A stretch of 18,337 bases of DNA. Source: Pseudomonadota bacterium. GTDB taxonomy: Bacteria > Pseudomonadota > Gammaproteobacteria > Pseudomonadales > Oleiphilaceae. The DNA lies in assembly GCA_023430625.1 (NCBI GenBank), contig JAEZAA010000205.1:1-18337 (forward strand), given 5' to 3'. Position 1 is the first letter of the stretch, and each line of letters opens with the position of its first letter. The notes under the pieces are model-generated. The model ran no database searches, was not told where the DNA came from, and saw only the letters and a list, made by a program, of their open reading frames with translations. Shown piece after piece: positions 1 through 7,816 of the stretch. A program made the translations under genes and the position numbers.

Positions 1-45
1 CCTGAGCACCCTGAGCACCCTGAGCACCCTGAGCACCCTGAGCAC
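1..45. repeat. 9-bp tandem repeat, five perfect copies, running off the left edge
   Basis: The unit CCTGAGCAC is repeated five times without error and the array begins at the first base, so it probably extends to the left. In plus frame 1 it reads Pro-Glu-His repeats and stays open to a TAG at 103-105. In plus frame 2 it reads Leu-Ser-Thr repeats and stays open to a TAG at 110-112. It could be the 3' end of a repeat-rich gene cut by the window edge or a non-coding microsatellite; the sequence does not decide. Confidence 0.9.
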
Positions 46-313
46 AACAATCAATCATTTCTTGCTACCAAAATCAAAAGTCCCTTCTATACTTGTGGTA
101 ATTAGTCGCTAGCCCCGTACGCCTGAGCGGATGCCTCCTCCAGTCGACTTGCCTCAAGAAGCACAGAAATAATTAAGCCCTAGACCACCCCAGCGGCTAT
201 CCCCTTAGCCTCGGACGCCAATCAGCGCAAGAACAGGCCCCTGGACCCGGCTTCAGCCATCGGCCCGGTAGCTGGCCATGAGCAAAAACAAACCGTAGTG
301 GAAGCAGTAAAAG
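46..313. other. Leader region upstream of the Cache chemoreceptor; no gene recognised
   Basis: No convincing gene lies here. A reading frame entering from the left edge through the tandem repeat closes at 103-105. The rest presumably carries the promoter of the chemoreceptor at 314, but I see no clear flagellar sigma-28 promoter. A copy of the 9-mer CCCTGGACC occurs at 239-247; the same 9-mer occurs twice before the gene at 5905. Confidence 0.5.
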
Positions 314-2314
314 ATGAACTTGAATAGCATTCGAATAAAAATGTTGCTGGTTGTAATGGTCGCGGCCATTCTCGGCTTCGGGGCAACGGTTGCAATCGTA
401 ACCTTACGCGCCAGCGACATGCAGCAAGAGGCCTCCTTCGCCATGGTGGACGAACTGGCCCGCCGCAACGGCGCTGAAGCAAAAGCTTATCTGGAGGATG
501 CCATGGGCGCGGCGCGCATCATGGCCAGTACTCTCAAGGGCATGAAGCTTGCTGGTGTAGCCCAGCGTCAAGCCGCCGACGGCATGCTGCGCCAGGTGCT
601 CGAGGACCATCCCGCGCTGGTTGGTGCCTGGACCGCCTGGGAACCCAATGCCTTCGATGGCAAGGACGGTGCTCACATCAACAAGCCAGGTCACGATGCC
701 ACCGGTCGCTATGTGCCCTACTGGAACCGGGGCAGTGGCCGCATCGGCGTTGAACCACTGGTCGACTATGACCTGTCGGGCGCGGGCGATTTCTACCAAC
801 TCGCCAAGAGAACCGGCAAGGAAACCATCCTCGACCCCTATACCTATCCATTGGGGGGCAAGCAGGTCTGGATCACCAGCCTGGTGGTTCCGATTCACAT
901 CGATGGCAAGTTTGTCGGCGTGGCGGGCGTGGATGTCGCTCTCTCCGACTTGCAGGATTCCATCGGTCGCATCAAGCCGCTGGGAACGGGCTACGCCAGC
1001 CTGATCTCCCACAGCGGCAACTATGTCGCGGACGCCGACGCCAACCTCACGGGCAAGGACATCGGCAATACAGCGGCGCTGAGCCAGGTCAAAGCCGCCA
1101 TTCGCGAAGGCGAAACCCTGCAGCTGATCGAGCCGGAGTCACGTTTCGAAGGCAACGGTTATCGAGTCTACCAAGCGATCCAGATCGGCGAGAGCACAAC
1201 GCCCTGGTCGCTGCTAGTCTCCGTGCCGGTGGATGTGGTATTGGCTGGCGTGGTGACCCTGCGCAACCTGGCGATTCTCATCGGCGTGATTTCGGTGCTG
1301 GTGCTGTCGGCGGCTATCTATGCGTTTCTGTACAAGCTGGTCGCGGCACCGCTGGTGGAGGCGACCAAGGCGGCCGAGCGCGTCGCCGAAGGGGATCTGA
1401 CCGTGCAGATCGAAACGAATTCCCGTGACGAAGTTGGCCAGTTGCTGCTGTCGCTAAAAACCATGATCAGCAAGCTCTCTCAGGTCGTCACCGACGTGAA
1501 CAGCGGTGCCGAAGCCCTGGCCGGCGCCTCCGAAGAGGTCAGTGCAACGGCCCAGTCGTTGTCCCAGGCCTCCAGCGAGCAGGCCGCCGGCGTGGAGGAA
1601 ACCAGCGCCTCAATCGAGCAGATGACCGCGTCTATTTCCCAGAATGCCGAGAATTCCAAGGTCACGGACACGATTGCCACCAAGGCGGCACAGGAGGCCA
1701 GCGAGGGTGGTGACGCGGTCAAGGAAACGGTTGCCGCCATGAAGCGGATTGCCGATCAGATTGGCATCATCGACGACATCGCCTACCAGACCAACCTGCT
1801 GGCCTTGAACGCGGCCATCGAGGCGGCCCGGGCCGGCGAACACGGCAAGGGCTTCGCGGTTGTCGCCGCCGAGGTCAGAAAGCTGGCGGAGCGCAGCCAG
1901 GTCGCGGCTCGTGAAATCAGTCAGGTTGCCGGCAGCAGCGTGGAGCTTGCCGAGCGCGCCGGTCAATTGCTTGACCAGATGGTACCCAACATCAAGAAAA
2001 CCTCCGACCTGGTGCAGGAAATCACCGCCGCCTCGGAAGAGCAGTCGTCCGGCGTCGGCCAGATCAATGCCGCCATCGGTCAACTGAGCCAGATTACCCA
2101 GCAAAACGCCTCCGCCTCGGAGGAGCTGGCGGCCACCGCCGAGGAAATGAGTAGCCAGGCCGAGCAACTGCAGCAAAGCATGAGCTTTTTCCGGTTGTCC
2201 GGCGAAGCGCGCCGAGCGGGCAAGCCAACCACAGGCACCGCCACAAGAGCTGCGTCATCGATAAGATCGACCCAGAACACAGATGGTAATCCGGGCGACT
2301 TCGTTCGATTTTAA
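314..2314 (+). CDS. Methyl-accepting chemotaxis protein with periplasmic double-Cache-type sensor
   Basis: Transmembrane chemoreceptor of 666 residues that senses a periplasmic ligand and controls the CheA kinase through CheW. TM1 lies at about 9-31. A Cache-like sensor (about 40-310) includes the GRYVPYW stretch and the segment GVEPLVDYD...GDFY...VWITSLVVPI...VGVAGVDVAL, typical of dCache_1 receptors. TM2 is at about 318-342, then HAMP (about 343-395) and the MCP signalling domain, whose hairpin tip holds NLLALNAAIEAARAGEHGKG and GFAVVAAEVRKLAERS. Glu/Gln-rich candidate methylation helices flank the tip. After the FFRL end of the coiled coil comes a flexible tail ending in DFVRF, which fits the xZxxZ CheR-tethering pattern (Z aromatic or His). 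The ATG at 314 has only a weak ribosome site, but TM1 supports it. The ligand is unknown. cheW starts 10 bases after the stop, indicating one operon. Confidence 0.95.
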   Translation: MNLNSIRIKMLLVVMVAAILGFGATVAIVTLRASDMQQEASFAMVDELARRNGAEAKAYLEDAMGAARIMASTLKGMKLAGVAQRQAADGMLRQVLEDHPALVGAWTAWEPNAFDGKDGAHINKPGHDATGRYVPYWNRGSGRIGVEPLVDYDLSGAGDFYQLAKRTGKETILDPYTYPLGGKQVWITSLVVPIHIDGKFVGVAGVDVALSDLQDSIGRIKPLGTGYASLISHSGNYVADADANLTGKDIGNTAALSQVKAAIREGETLQLIEPESRFEGNGYRVYQAIQIGESTTPWSLLVSVPVDVVLAGVVTLRNLAILIGVISVLVLSAAIYAFLYKLVAAPLVEATKAAERVAEGDLTVQIETNSRDEVGQLLLSLKTMISKLSQVVTDVNSGAEALAGASEEVSATAQSLSQASSEQAAGVEETSASIEQMTASISQNAENSKVTDTIATKAAQEASEGGDAVKETVAAMKRIADQIGIIDDIAYQTNLLALNAAIEAARAGEHGKGFAVVAAEVRKLAERSQVAAREISQVAGSSVELAERAGQLLDQMVPNIKKTSDLVQEITAASEEQSSGVGQINAAIGQLSQITQQNASASEELAATAEEMSSQAEQLQQSMSFFRLSGEARRAGKPTTGTATRAASSIRSTQNTDGNPGDFVRF

Positions 2315-2324
2315 GGAGACGACT

Positions 2325-2876
2325 ATGGCTAACGAATTAGCAACCAGGGCTGCAACTCGGGGCATTGACAACGAGGAACAGCGTCAATATTTGACGTTCC
2401 TGCTGGGTAGCGAAACATTCGGAGTCAGCATCCTGCGCATCAAGGAGATCATCGAGTACGGCAAGCTGACCAGCGTGCCAATGATGCCCGATTTCATCCG
2501 CGGCGTGATCAACCTGCGGGGCTGCGTGGTGCCTGTGATCGACTTGGCGTCGCGGTTTTGGCGGCGTGCCACTGAGCTCAATAAACGCACCTGTATCGTC
2601 ATCATCGAGGTCGGCCACGCAGGTGAGGAGCAGGATGTAGGCATCATGGTCGATGCGGTGAATGAAGTGCTGGAAATCGCACCCCACGATATCGAACCGG
2701 CACCGACCTTCGGCGCCAGGGTGCGCACCGACTTCATTAGCGGAATGGGCAAGGTGGCGGGCAATTTTGTCATCCTGCTGGACCTTGACCGGGTGCTATC
2801 CATCGACGACATGGCGGCGCTGGCGCATCTGACCGCTGCCGAATCCGCTCCCGCCAAGGACCAGGAGCGGCCATAG
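2325..2876 (+). CDS. cheW: Chemotaxis adaptor protein CheW
   Basis: CheW couples chemoreceptors to the histidine kinase CheA in the cytoplasmic signalling array. The 183-residue product is essentially one CheW domain: QYLTFLLGSETFGVSILRIKEII at the N-terminus, then VINLRGCVVPVIDLASRF, the classic RG(x)VPVIDL stretch, and a C-terminal FVILLDLDRVL strand. The ATG at 2325 is chosen because AAGGAGA lies 7-12 bases upstream; an in-frame ATG at 2283 lies inside the preceding receptor gene and lacks such a site. The gene is 10 bases downstream of the Cache receptor and should be co-transcribed with it. No cheA is in the window, so this CheW either supplements the main chemotaxis system or belongs to a second one encoded elsewhere. 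The alanine- and proline-rich tail after about residue 165 is probably disordered. Confidence 0.95.
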   Translation: MANELATRAATRGIDNEEQRQYLTFLLGSETFGVSILRIKEIIEYGKLTSVPMMPDFIRGVINLRGCVVPVIDLASRFWRRATELNKRTCIVIIEVGHAGEEQDVGIMVDAVNEVLEIAPHDIEPAPTFGARVRTDFISGMGKVAGNFVILLDLDRVLSIDDMAALAHLTAAESAPAKDQERP

Positions 2877-2894
2877 ATTAGCCATTGGATGGAA

Positions 2895-2917
2895 CCCTCG
2901 CCGGCTGCGGGCGATGG
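2895..2917. terminator. Hairpin between convergent cheW and cheD
   Basis: TCGCC (2898-2902) pairs with GGCGA (2910-2914) around a 7-base loop, with CC/GG extending the stem past one mismatch. It lies in the 60-base gap between two convergent genes. Neither strand has a T-tract, so a terminator role is tentative. Confidence 0.3.
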
Positions 2918-2936
2918 AAAGGTTATGCGATAGTTA

Positions 2937-3434
2937 CTAAGCCTGTGGCGCTCCCATGCTTAGCCAGGCGTCGCCAGTTGCCAAGTCGAAGATGAGCTTG
3001 CGGGATACACGGCCGCCAACGCTTTCCCGCAGAATCCGGAAGCCATGATCCCGCAGCAGCTGGTGTGCCGCCACCACGTTTTGAACCGATACATGGTTTC
3101 GCGATGTGCCGTTCTGCACCTCGGGAAAGAACGACGCTCCACCAAACAGCTTGACCTCGTATTCGTCCGGACGGGTGTGGTGCTGATGGATCTCCCGGAG
3201 GAACAGCGCCATGGCCTCGCCCGCGGTCCGGCCACTGTGCTGGGGTGAAATACGCAGGCGCGTCTCCGGCAACATGTAATGGCACATGCCACCAATCTTG
3301 CGCTCTGGATGCCACAAGGTGATGGCGATACAAGAGCCCAGGATAGTCTGGAGTCGCACGGGCGCCTTCCCAAACCAGAATTCGCCGGGCTTGAGGAAAA
3401 TGCAATCGGCGGGGTTGAGCCCTTGTGGACGCAT
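2937..3434 (-). CDS. cheD: Chemoreceptor glutamine deamidase CheD
   Basis: CheD deamidates specific receptor glutamines to methylatable glutamates and in some bacteria interacts with CheC. The 165-residue protein has the expected length. It contains the catalytic cysteine in ILGSCIAITL (Cys35) and the catalytic histidine in GGMCHYMLP (His52), with a threonine at 30 just before the cysteine motif. The later VKLFGGASFF segment is also typical of the family. The ATG at 3432-3434 is preceded by GAGAG about 7 bases upstream. The gene lies downstream of the NIT-domain receptor on the same strand, separated by 228 bases that contain a long inverted repeat, so it may have its own promoter or a structured leader. 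Natural substrates could be either neighbouring receptor. No cheC is visible. Confidence 0.95.
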   Translation of the reverse strand: MRPQGLNPADCIFLKPGEFWFGKAPVRLQTILGSCIAITLWHPERKIGGMCHYMLPETRLRISPQHSGRTAGEAMALFLREIHQHHTRPDEYEVKLFGGASFFPEVQNGTSRNHVSVQNVVAAHQLLRDHGFRILRESVGGRVSRKLIFDLATGDAWLSMGAPQA

Positions 3435-3500
3435 GGTATCGCTCTCATGGGGTCTAACAGGGCCCGGCCTCCCGCCATTTTGGCGAGTCCAATCCGTTCC

Positions 3501-3583
3501 GGTTCAACAGGCCTGGCTTTAACCTTCAAGTTTGGCTGCACTGACAGCGCGATCATATATAGCGGAAAATGGCCTGTTAAACC
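3501..3583. repeat. Long imperfect inverted repeat between the NIT receptor gene and cheD
   Basis: The 13-base arms 3501-3513 and 3571-3583 are complementary at 12 positions, with an uninterrupted core AACAGGCC/GGCCTGTT, and are separated by 57 bases. The outer boxes GTTCAAC (3502-3508) and GTTAAAC (3576-3582) fit the RYYYAAC and GTTRRRY boxes of integron attC sites. The stem continues straight into AGGCC/GGCCT with no unpaired central spacer, and no cassette or integrase is present. A second small hairpin, CGCCA-TTT-TGGCG, is at 3473-3485. The function is unknown; a leader or attenuator structure for cheD is as likely. Confidence 0.7.
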
Positions 3584-3662
3584 TTGACGCAACTCAAACG
3601 ATTCACACGGCTTGAGCATGGAGCTCGATCCTCGCGCCCGGATGCCGTTGTAACCTGAGGCA

Positions 3663-5567
3663 TCATCGCCTGTTAGTGGCAAATTCCGACACATCAAGGT
3701 CGCCAACCTTAAAGAACTGCAGCAGCTCTTGCAGATGGCCCGCGTGGCGACTCAACTCCTGGGACGTCGCCGCCAACTCTTCCGAGGCCGCCGCCGAGTC
3801 GGATGCCACCAGATTGAGTTGGTCGGTTGCCGCGGTGACCTGTTCGACCCCGCGCGCCTGTTCGGCGGACGCGGCGGTGATTTCCTGCACCAGATCCGCG
3901 GTTTTACGGATATTGGGCAACATTTGGTTCAGAATATCGCCGGCTCGCTGGGCGATGGAAACGCTGCTATCGGCCTCCGCGACAATTTCCTTGGCCGAGG
4001 CCTGACTGCGCTCGGCCAGCTTACGAACCTCGTCGGCCACCACGGCAAAGCCCTTGCCCTGCTCACCCGCGCGGGCCGCCTCGATGGCCGCGTTCAAGGC
4101 CAGCAGGTTGGTCTGGTAGGCAATGTCCTCAATAATCTGGATCTTGTTGGCGATCCGTCGCATGGCCGCAAGGGTTTCCTCCACCGCTTGTCCACCCTCT
4201 TCCGCTTCCTGCGCCGAGCGGCTGGCGATCCTGTCGGTGATGCTGGCGTTCTCCGAGTTCTGCTGGATGGATGCGGTCATCTGCTCCATGGCCGAGCTGG
4301 TTTCCTCGACACTGGCGGCCTGCTCGGAAGCCCCCTCGCTCAGGGTCTGCGCCGAGGCACTGACATGGTCGGCGGCCTGTGACATGCTGCTGGACGTTGT
4401 CAGGATATTGGCCACCGTATGACCCAGTCGTTCTACCAGTTGCTTCAGGCCCTCGAGCATGCGACCAAATTCGTCGTGCTGGTCGGTATCGATCCGCACA
4501 CTGAGATCCCCACCGGAAACCCGCTCCACGACGGTCATGGCCTGGCGCAGAGCCGTCAGGATGTTGCGCACGATGATCCAGGCGAACACCGCTACCAGTC
4601 CCGTCAACAGCGTGGCGATCAAGAGGGCCGACAGGAACTGGTTCCAGGCCGCGCCATAGGCATCACTTGCCAGGGTCAGGACATGTTTAGCCTGGTCCTC
4701 TTCGATTGATTTCAACAGGTCGATCTTTTGCGATTGCAGGCGAAACCAATCGGCGGGCTCAATACCGAAGCTACCGCTGTCGGCCCGGTCCAGCACCACT
4801 TGCCGCAGGTTCTCGGTTTCGCTCACGGCTTCGCCGACCAAGCGCTGGTTCAGACTCCGAACCAAATCTGGATCGGCGTACATTTCATAGGTTCTGCGAT
4901 AGCGCTCCTGTCCCACCATCAAGCCGACGAATTGGCGATAAGCGCCGGGGTTGATCCTGTTCTGGGCGAAGGCGCTATTCAGGACCGCCCGCTCCTGACC
5001 CGCCAGCTCTTTCATGCGCAGGAACGTAATGTAGGATACGAGATCGACGGTTAGCCGGGCATCCGTTGACTTGATCGCCATCAGATCAATGCCATCCAGC
5101 AGCTCGGCGATCACATCGGTGTAGAACGCCGTTGCGTCGGGCACGGTCACGGTCTGTTGACTCACGGCCCGGCGCCTATCCGGCAGCCGCGCCAACTGCC
5201 CCAGGCGGGCGGTCAGATGATCCCGGAGTCCGATGGCTTCAAGCCGCTCTTCGTGCTCCGCCACAAACATACGCAGTTGTTCCAGCGCACCATCCAGCTG
5301 GCTTTGCGCGCGGCTCAGATCCCCAGCGAACGCCATCCCCTTGGAACCGAGAAACCCCGCGGTCAAACCGCGTTCCACCTGCGCCAGATGGATCAACTCC
5401 CCCGCCAGGGAGCTGGCCTGGATGCCCGCTTCGACCTGGTGCATTGATCGGGCCGTCTGGTAGTTCTCAATGACTGAACTCATCGCGAAGTACAACAGTC
5501 CCGTCACGGGAATTAGCACAATCAATGTGATTTTAACGGTCACACTCAGGTTGCGAATGAACTTCAT
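3663..5567 (-). CDS. Methyl-accepting chemotaxis protein with NIT (nitrate/nitrite-sensing-type) domain
   Basis: Chemoreceptor of 634 residues. TM1 is at about 12-30. An all-helical periplasmic NIT domain (PF08376 type) spans about 45-300; it shows the family landmarks LAQVERGLTAGFLGSKG near 61-77 and the second-half stretch MKELAGQERAVLNSAF followed by QNRI..GAYRQFVGLM. TM2 is at about 312-333, followed by HAMP (334-388) and the MCP signalling domain with tip NLLALNAAIEAARAGEQGKG and GFAVVADEVRKLAERS. Nitrate or nitrite binding is known for some NIT proteins but cannot be read from this sequence. The C-terminus (FFKVGDLDVSEFATNRR) has no CheR-tethering pentapeptide, unlike the Cache receptor. 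The ATG at 5565-5567 is preceded by GAGGCGGAAAGG. cheD follows downstream on the same strand. Confidence 0.95.
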   Translation of the reverse strand: MKFIRNLSVTVKITLIVLIPVTGLLYFAMSSVIENYQTARSMHQVEAGIQASSLAGELIHLAQVERGLTAGFLGSKGMAFAGDLSRAQSQLDGALEQLRMFVAEHEERLEAIGLRDHLTARLGQLARLPDRRRAVSQQTVTVPDATAFYTDVIAELLDGIDLMAIKSTDARLTVDLVSYITFLRMKELAGQERAVLNSAFAQNRINPGAYRQFVGLMVGQERYRRTYEMYADPDLVRSLNQRLVGEAVSETENLRQVVLDRADSGSFGIEPADWFRLQSQKIDLLKSIEEDQAKHVLTLASDAYGAAWNQFLSALLIATLLTGLVAVFAWIIVRNILTALRQAMTVVERVSGGDLSVRIDTDQHDEFGRMLEGLKQLVERLGHTVANILTTSSSMSQAADHVSASAQTLSEGASEQAASVEETSSAMEQMTASIQQNSENASITDRIASRSAQEAEEGGQAVEETLAAMRRIANKIQIIEDIAYQTNLLALNAAIEAARAGEQGKGFAVVADEVRKLAERSQASAKEIVAEADSSVSIAQRAGDILNQMLPNIRKTADLVQEITAASAEQARGVEQVTAATDQLNLVASDSAAASEELAATSQELSRHAGHLQELLQFFKVGDLDVSEFATNRR

Positions 5568-5904
5568 CCTTTCCGCCTCTTGTATTTATTTTTCTGTCCC
5601 TTTTCAGCCTATATTCATCATCGCCTCTCCAGGCTCTGATATGCCTCTGCGTATGAACTGGACATGCCAGTCAGACGCCCCAAGGAAAAGCCGGGACAAT
5701 GTATTAGCTTAGACAGGATTCATAGGGGGTCAATGAAGCCAGCATAGCCGAGGCAAGTATGTATTCGCCTACGAAAGCCTGGCGCTTGTTACTGCCCTCG
5801 ACCCAAACCAGGCGACGCCTGTGAACCAGCGAGGGGATTGGAAGAACCGGCCATGATAGTCTGGAGGCCCTGGACCGACCTCCCTTGCGCCCTGGACCAA
5901 ACCC
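5568..5904. other. Divergent intergenic region between the NIT receptor and the Lnt-like gene
   Basis: This 337-base stretch should hold promoters for both divergent genes; I found no convincing -35/-10 pair. Visible structure: a small dyad ACTGG-N5-CCAGT at 5657-5671, and a direct repeat of CCCTGGACC at 5868-5876 and 5890-5898 just before the start codon at 5905. Short open frames here have no ribosome site and no recognisable similarity and are not called as genes. Confidence 0.55.
5868..5898. repeat. Direct 9-bp repeat 22 bases apart, next to the Lnt-like start codon
   Basis: CCCTGGACC occurs at 5868-5876 and 5890-5898, offset by 22 bases, about two helical turns, ending 6 bases before the ATG at 5905. 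A third exact copy is at 239-247, 66 bases before the Cache receptor. It could be a regulator site; chance cannot be excluded. Confidence 0.5.
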
Positions 5905-7521
5905 ATGCTTGTTTCTTCCTCCACCGCACTTCCGTCGCAGCCGCTGAACCCGGGCCTTCGGCACACATTAAGTCGCTGTGGATTAGCCTTGGCATCAGGC
6001 ATCCTGCTGTTTCTACCCTTCCTCGACCCCAGCCTCTTTATCCTGACCTGGATTGCCTTGATCCCCCTGCTGTTTGCCCTGCAAGGCGCCGGCTTGCGTC
6101 AGGCTTATGTGCTGGGCATGTTCAGCGGCACGATACTCTGGGGTGGCGGGGCGTACTGGATGATTGACTTTATCCAGCTCTTCAAAAGCTATCCTTACCC
6201 ACAGAGTGCGTTGCTGGCTGGCTTCTTTTGGCTCTATGCGGGCCAGTCGCTGGGCCTGGTCGCGCTCCTATGGCAGTGGCTGGGCCGCGGCCGGCTGCCG
6301 CCGGTGCTGGTGGTGCCTCTGGTGTTTGTGGTGGTGTTTTCCCTCTATCCGGTGGTCTTCAATTTCCGCCTGGCGGAGTCCCAAAGCCAGTTCCTGCTGG
6401 CGCTCCAGGGTACGGACCTGGTCGGTGCCCTTGGCTTGGACTTGGTGATTCTGGCCGTCAATGTCCTGCTGTTTCAACTTTGCTGTGCGGCCCGCCATCG
6501 CCAGCTCGACGTGCCCGCTCTGGGCGGCCTGGTCTTGCTGCTCGGCCTCTGGTTTGGCTATGGTCTGGAACGCCTGCAGGCGTGGGAAGCGATCCAGGAT
6601 GCGGCCTCGTCGCGACGGATTGGGTTGGTGCAACCCAATGATCCGGTCAGCGTTGCGATCCCGCTGCCCGCGCCTGGCTATAGCCGGCAATCACCGCGGG
6701 AAATGGAGATCAGTGCGCGTTTGGTCGAGGCCGGTGCAGACATCCTGTTCTGGCCCGAGGCACGCTTCAAAGGCTATTTCTATCAGCGCAGCGTTCGGGA
6801 GGCCTACCGCCAGCGTATCAAAGCCCTGGGCGTGCCATTGGTATTCCATGATATCGAACGGGAGGGCCGGGGTGCCGCGCGCCGTTACTATAACGCCGCC
6901 GTAGCGTTGGATGACGAGGGCGAACTTGAGGGTACCTATCGTAAGATCAAGCGCATGCCGTTTGGGGAATACCTGCCGGCCTTCCTGGCAATGCCGTTGT
7001 TGCAGGATTATCTCGGCGATTTCCTGCGGGAGATCAGCCCTGGAACCAATCATGCCGCCTTTAGCCTTGCCGGCATGCGGGTGGTGCCGAAGATCTGCTA
7101 CGAAAGCAATGATCCGGTGCTGATGGCTGATGCCATCGGTGCCGACGGCCGAGGAAAAGTGCTGAGCGTGCTGTCCCAGGACGGCTGGTTTGGCACCAGC
7201 CTGCAGCCGTATCAACATCTCTACAGTTCAGTGCTGCGCGCGGTGGAAAACCGGGTGCCGCTGATTCACGTCATCAACAACGGTCCTTCGGCCGTGGTAT
7301 TGCCCAGTGGCCGTTTACTCTATCAGAGCCCAGCCTTTGAAGCAGTCGAGATGGTGGTGGATCTGCCCTATGATCCCGAGCGGGGCGGCAGTTTCTACAG
7401 CCGTCACCCGTCCTGGCTCGCCTGGGGGAGCGCCCTGCTCCTTGGCATGCTGATCCTGTTACGGCTGTTGCCCCAGCGAAAGCCTGCACCGGCAGCTGAG
7501 GTGCCGCGCCGAATGGCATAA
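5905..7521 (+). CDS. Apolipoprotein N-acyltransferase-like membrane enzyme (Lnt family, nitrilase fold)
   Basis: Lnt transfers an acyl chain from phospholipid to the amino-terminal cysteine of lipoproteins at the inner membrane. The 538-residue product has the family architecture: hydrophobic segments from about 25 to 221, a periplasmic nitrilase domain (about 236-490) and a final TM helix (about 503-522). The catalytic triad is recognisable: Glu285 in WPEA, Lys347 in YRKIKRMPFGEYLP and Cys398 in ICYES. Glu355 (PFGE) and Glu400 (CYE) are also kept, as are WFG and the PYQHLYSSVLRAVENRVPL stretch. The segment after the first glutamate (WPEARFKGYF) differs from the usual WPE-(S/T/G)-x-x-P, and SQDGWFG replaces SNDAWFG. 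The usual corC/ybeX neighbours are absent, so this may be a second, specialised paralogue. The ATG at 5905 lacks a strong ribosome site. Confidence 0.85.
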   Translation: MLVSSSTALPSQPLNPGLRHTLSRCGLALASGILLFLPFLDPSLFILTWIALIPLLFALQGAGLRQAYVLGMFSGTILWGGGAYWMIDFIQLFKSYPYPQSALLAGFFWLYAGQSLGLVALLWQWLGRGRLPPVLVVPLVFVVVFSLYPVVFNFRLAESQSQFLLALQGTDLVGALGLDLVILAVNVLLFQLCCAARHRQLDVPALGGLVLLLGLWFGYGLERLQAWEAIQDAASSRRIGLVQPNDPVSVAIPLPAPGYSRQSPREMEISARLVEAGADILFWPEARFKGYFYQRSVREAYRQRIKALGVPLVFHDIEREGRGAARRYYNAAVALDDEGELEGTYRKIKRMPFGEYLPAFLAMPLLQDYLGDFLREISPGTNHAAFSLAGMRVVPKICYESNDPVLMADAIGADGRGKVLSVLSQDGWFGTSLQPYQHLYSSVLRAVENRVPLIHVINNGPSAVVLPSGRLLYQSPAFEAVEMVVDLPYDPERGGSFYSRHPSWLAWGSALLLGMLILLRLLPQRKPAPAAEVPRRMA

Positions 7522-7733
7522 ACCATCCGATTAGGACAGCCCTAAAACCGTGAGCGGCTAATACACTGCATGGATTCCGAACCATCCCTGTTACAGGGAC
7601 GTCGACACGCGACTCCGTGGTGTTCCTCGTAAACCGTCAGAAAATCAGACGATCAGATTAAGACGGTTAAAGATAAGCAATTGGGCTTGCTGTTTGAGCA
7701 GTGCAGTTAGCACATACTTTCTAAGCCCTCGAA

Positions 7734-7756
7734 GCTCGTCAAAGTATTTTACGAGC
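7734..7756. promoter_or_regulatory. 23-base dyad, candidate upstream activator site
   Basis: GCTCGT (7734-7739) and ACGAGC (7751-7756) are perfect inverted arms, and inner AAA/TTT (7741-7743, 7747-7749) also pair, giving 9 matched pairs of 11. The centre is about 98 bases before the start point predicted from the sigma-54 promoter, a normal distance for an enhancer-binding activator. Confidence 0.55.
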
Positions 7757-7816
7757 CTTACCGGCAACCCCTCCAAAAAGTAACAAACATTTATATTTTT
7801 CATCGCCTTACGTCCG

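Noticed and set aside
3501..3583. Reading the inverted repeat as a genuine integron attC site
   Set aside because: End boxes fit, but there is no unpaired central spacer, no integrase and no cassette-like gene; kept only as a repeat.
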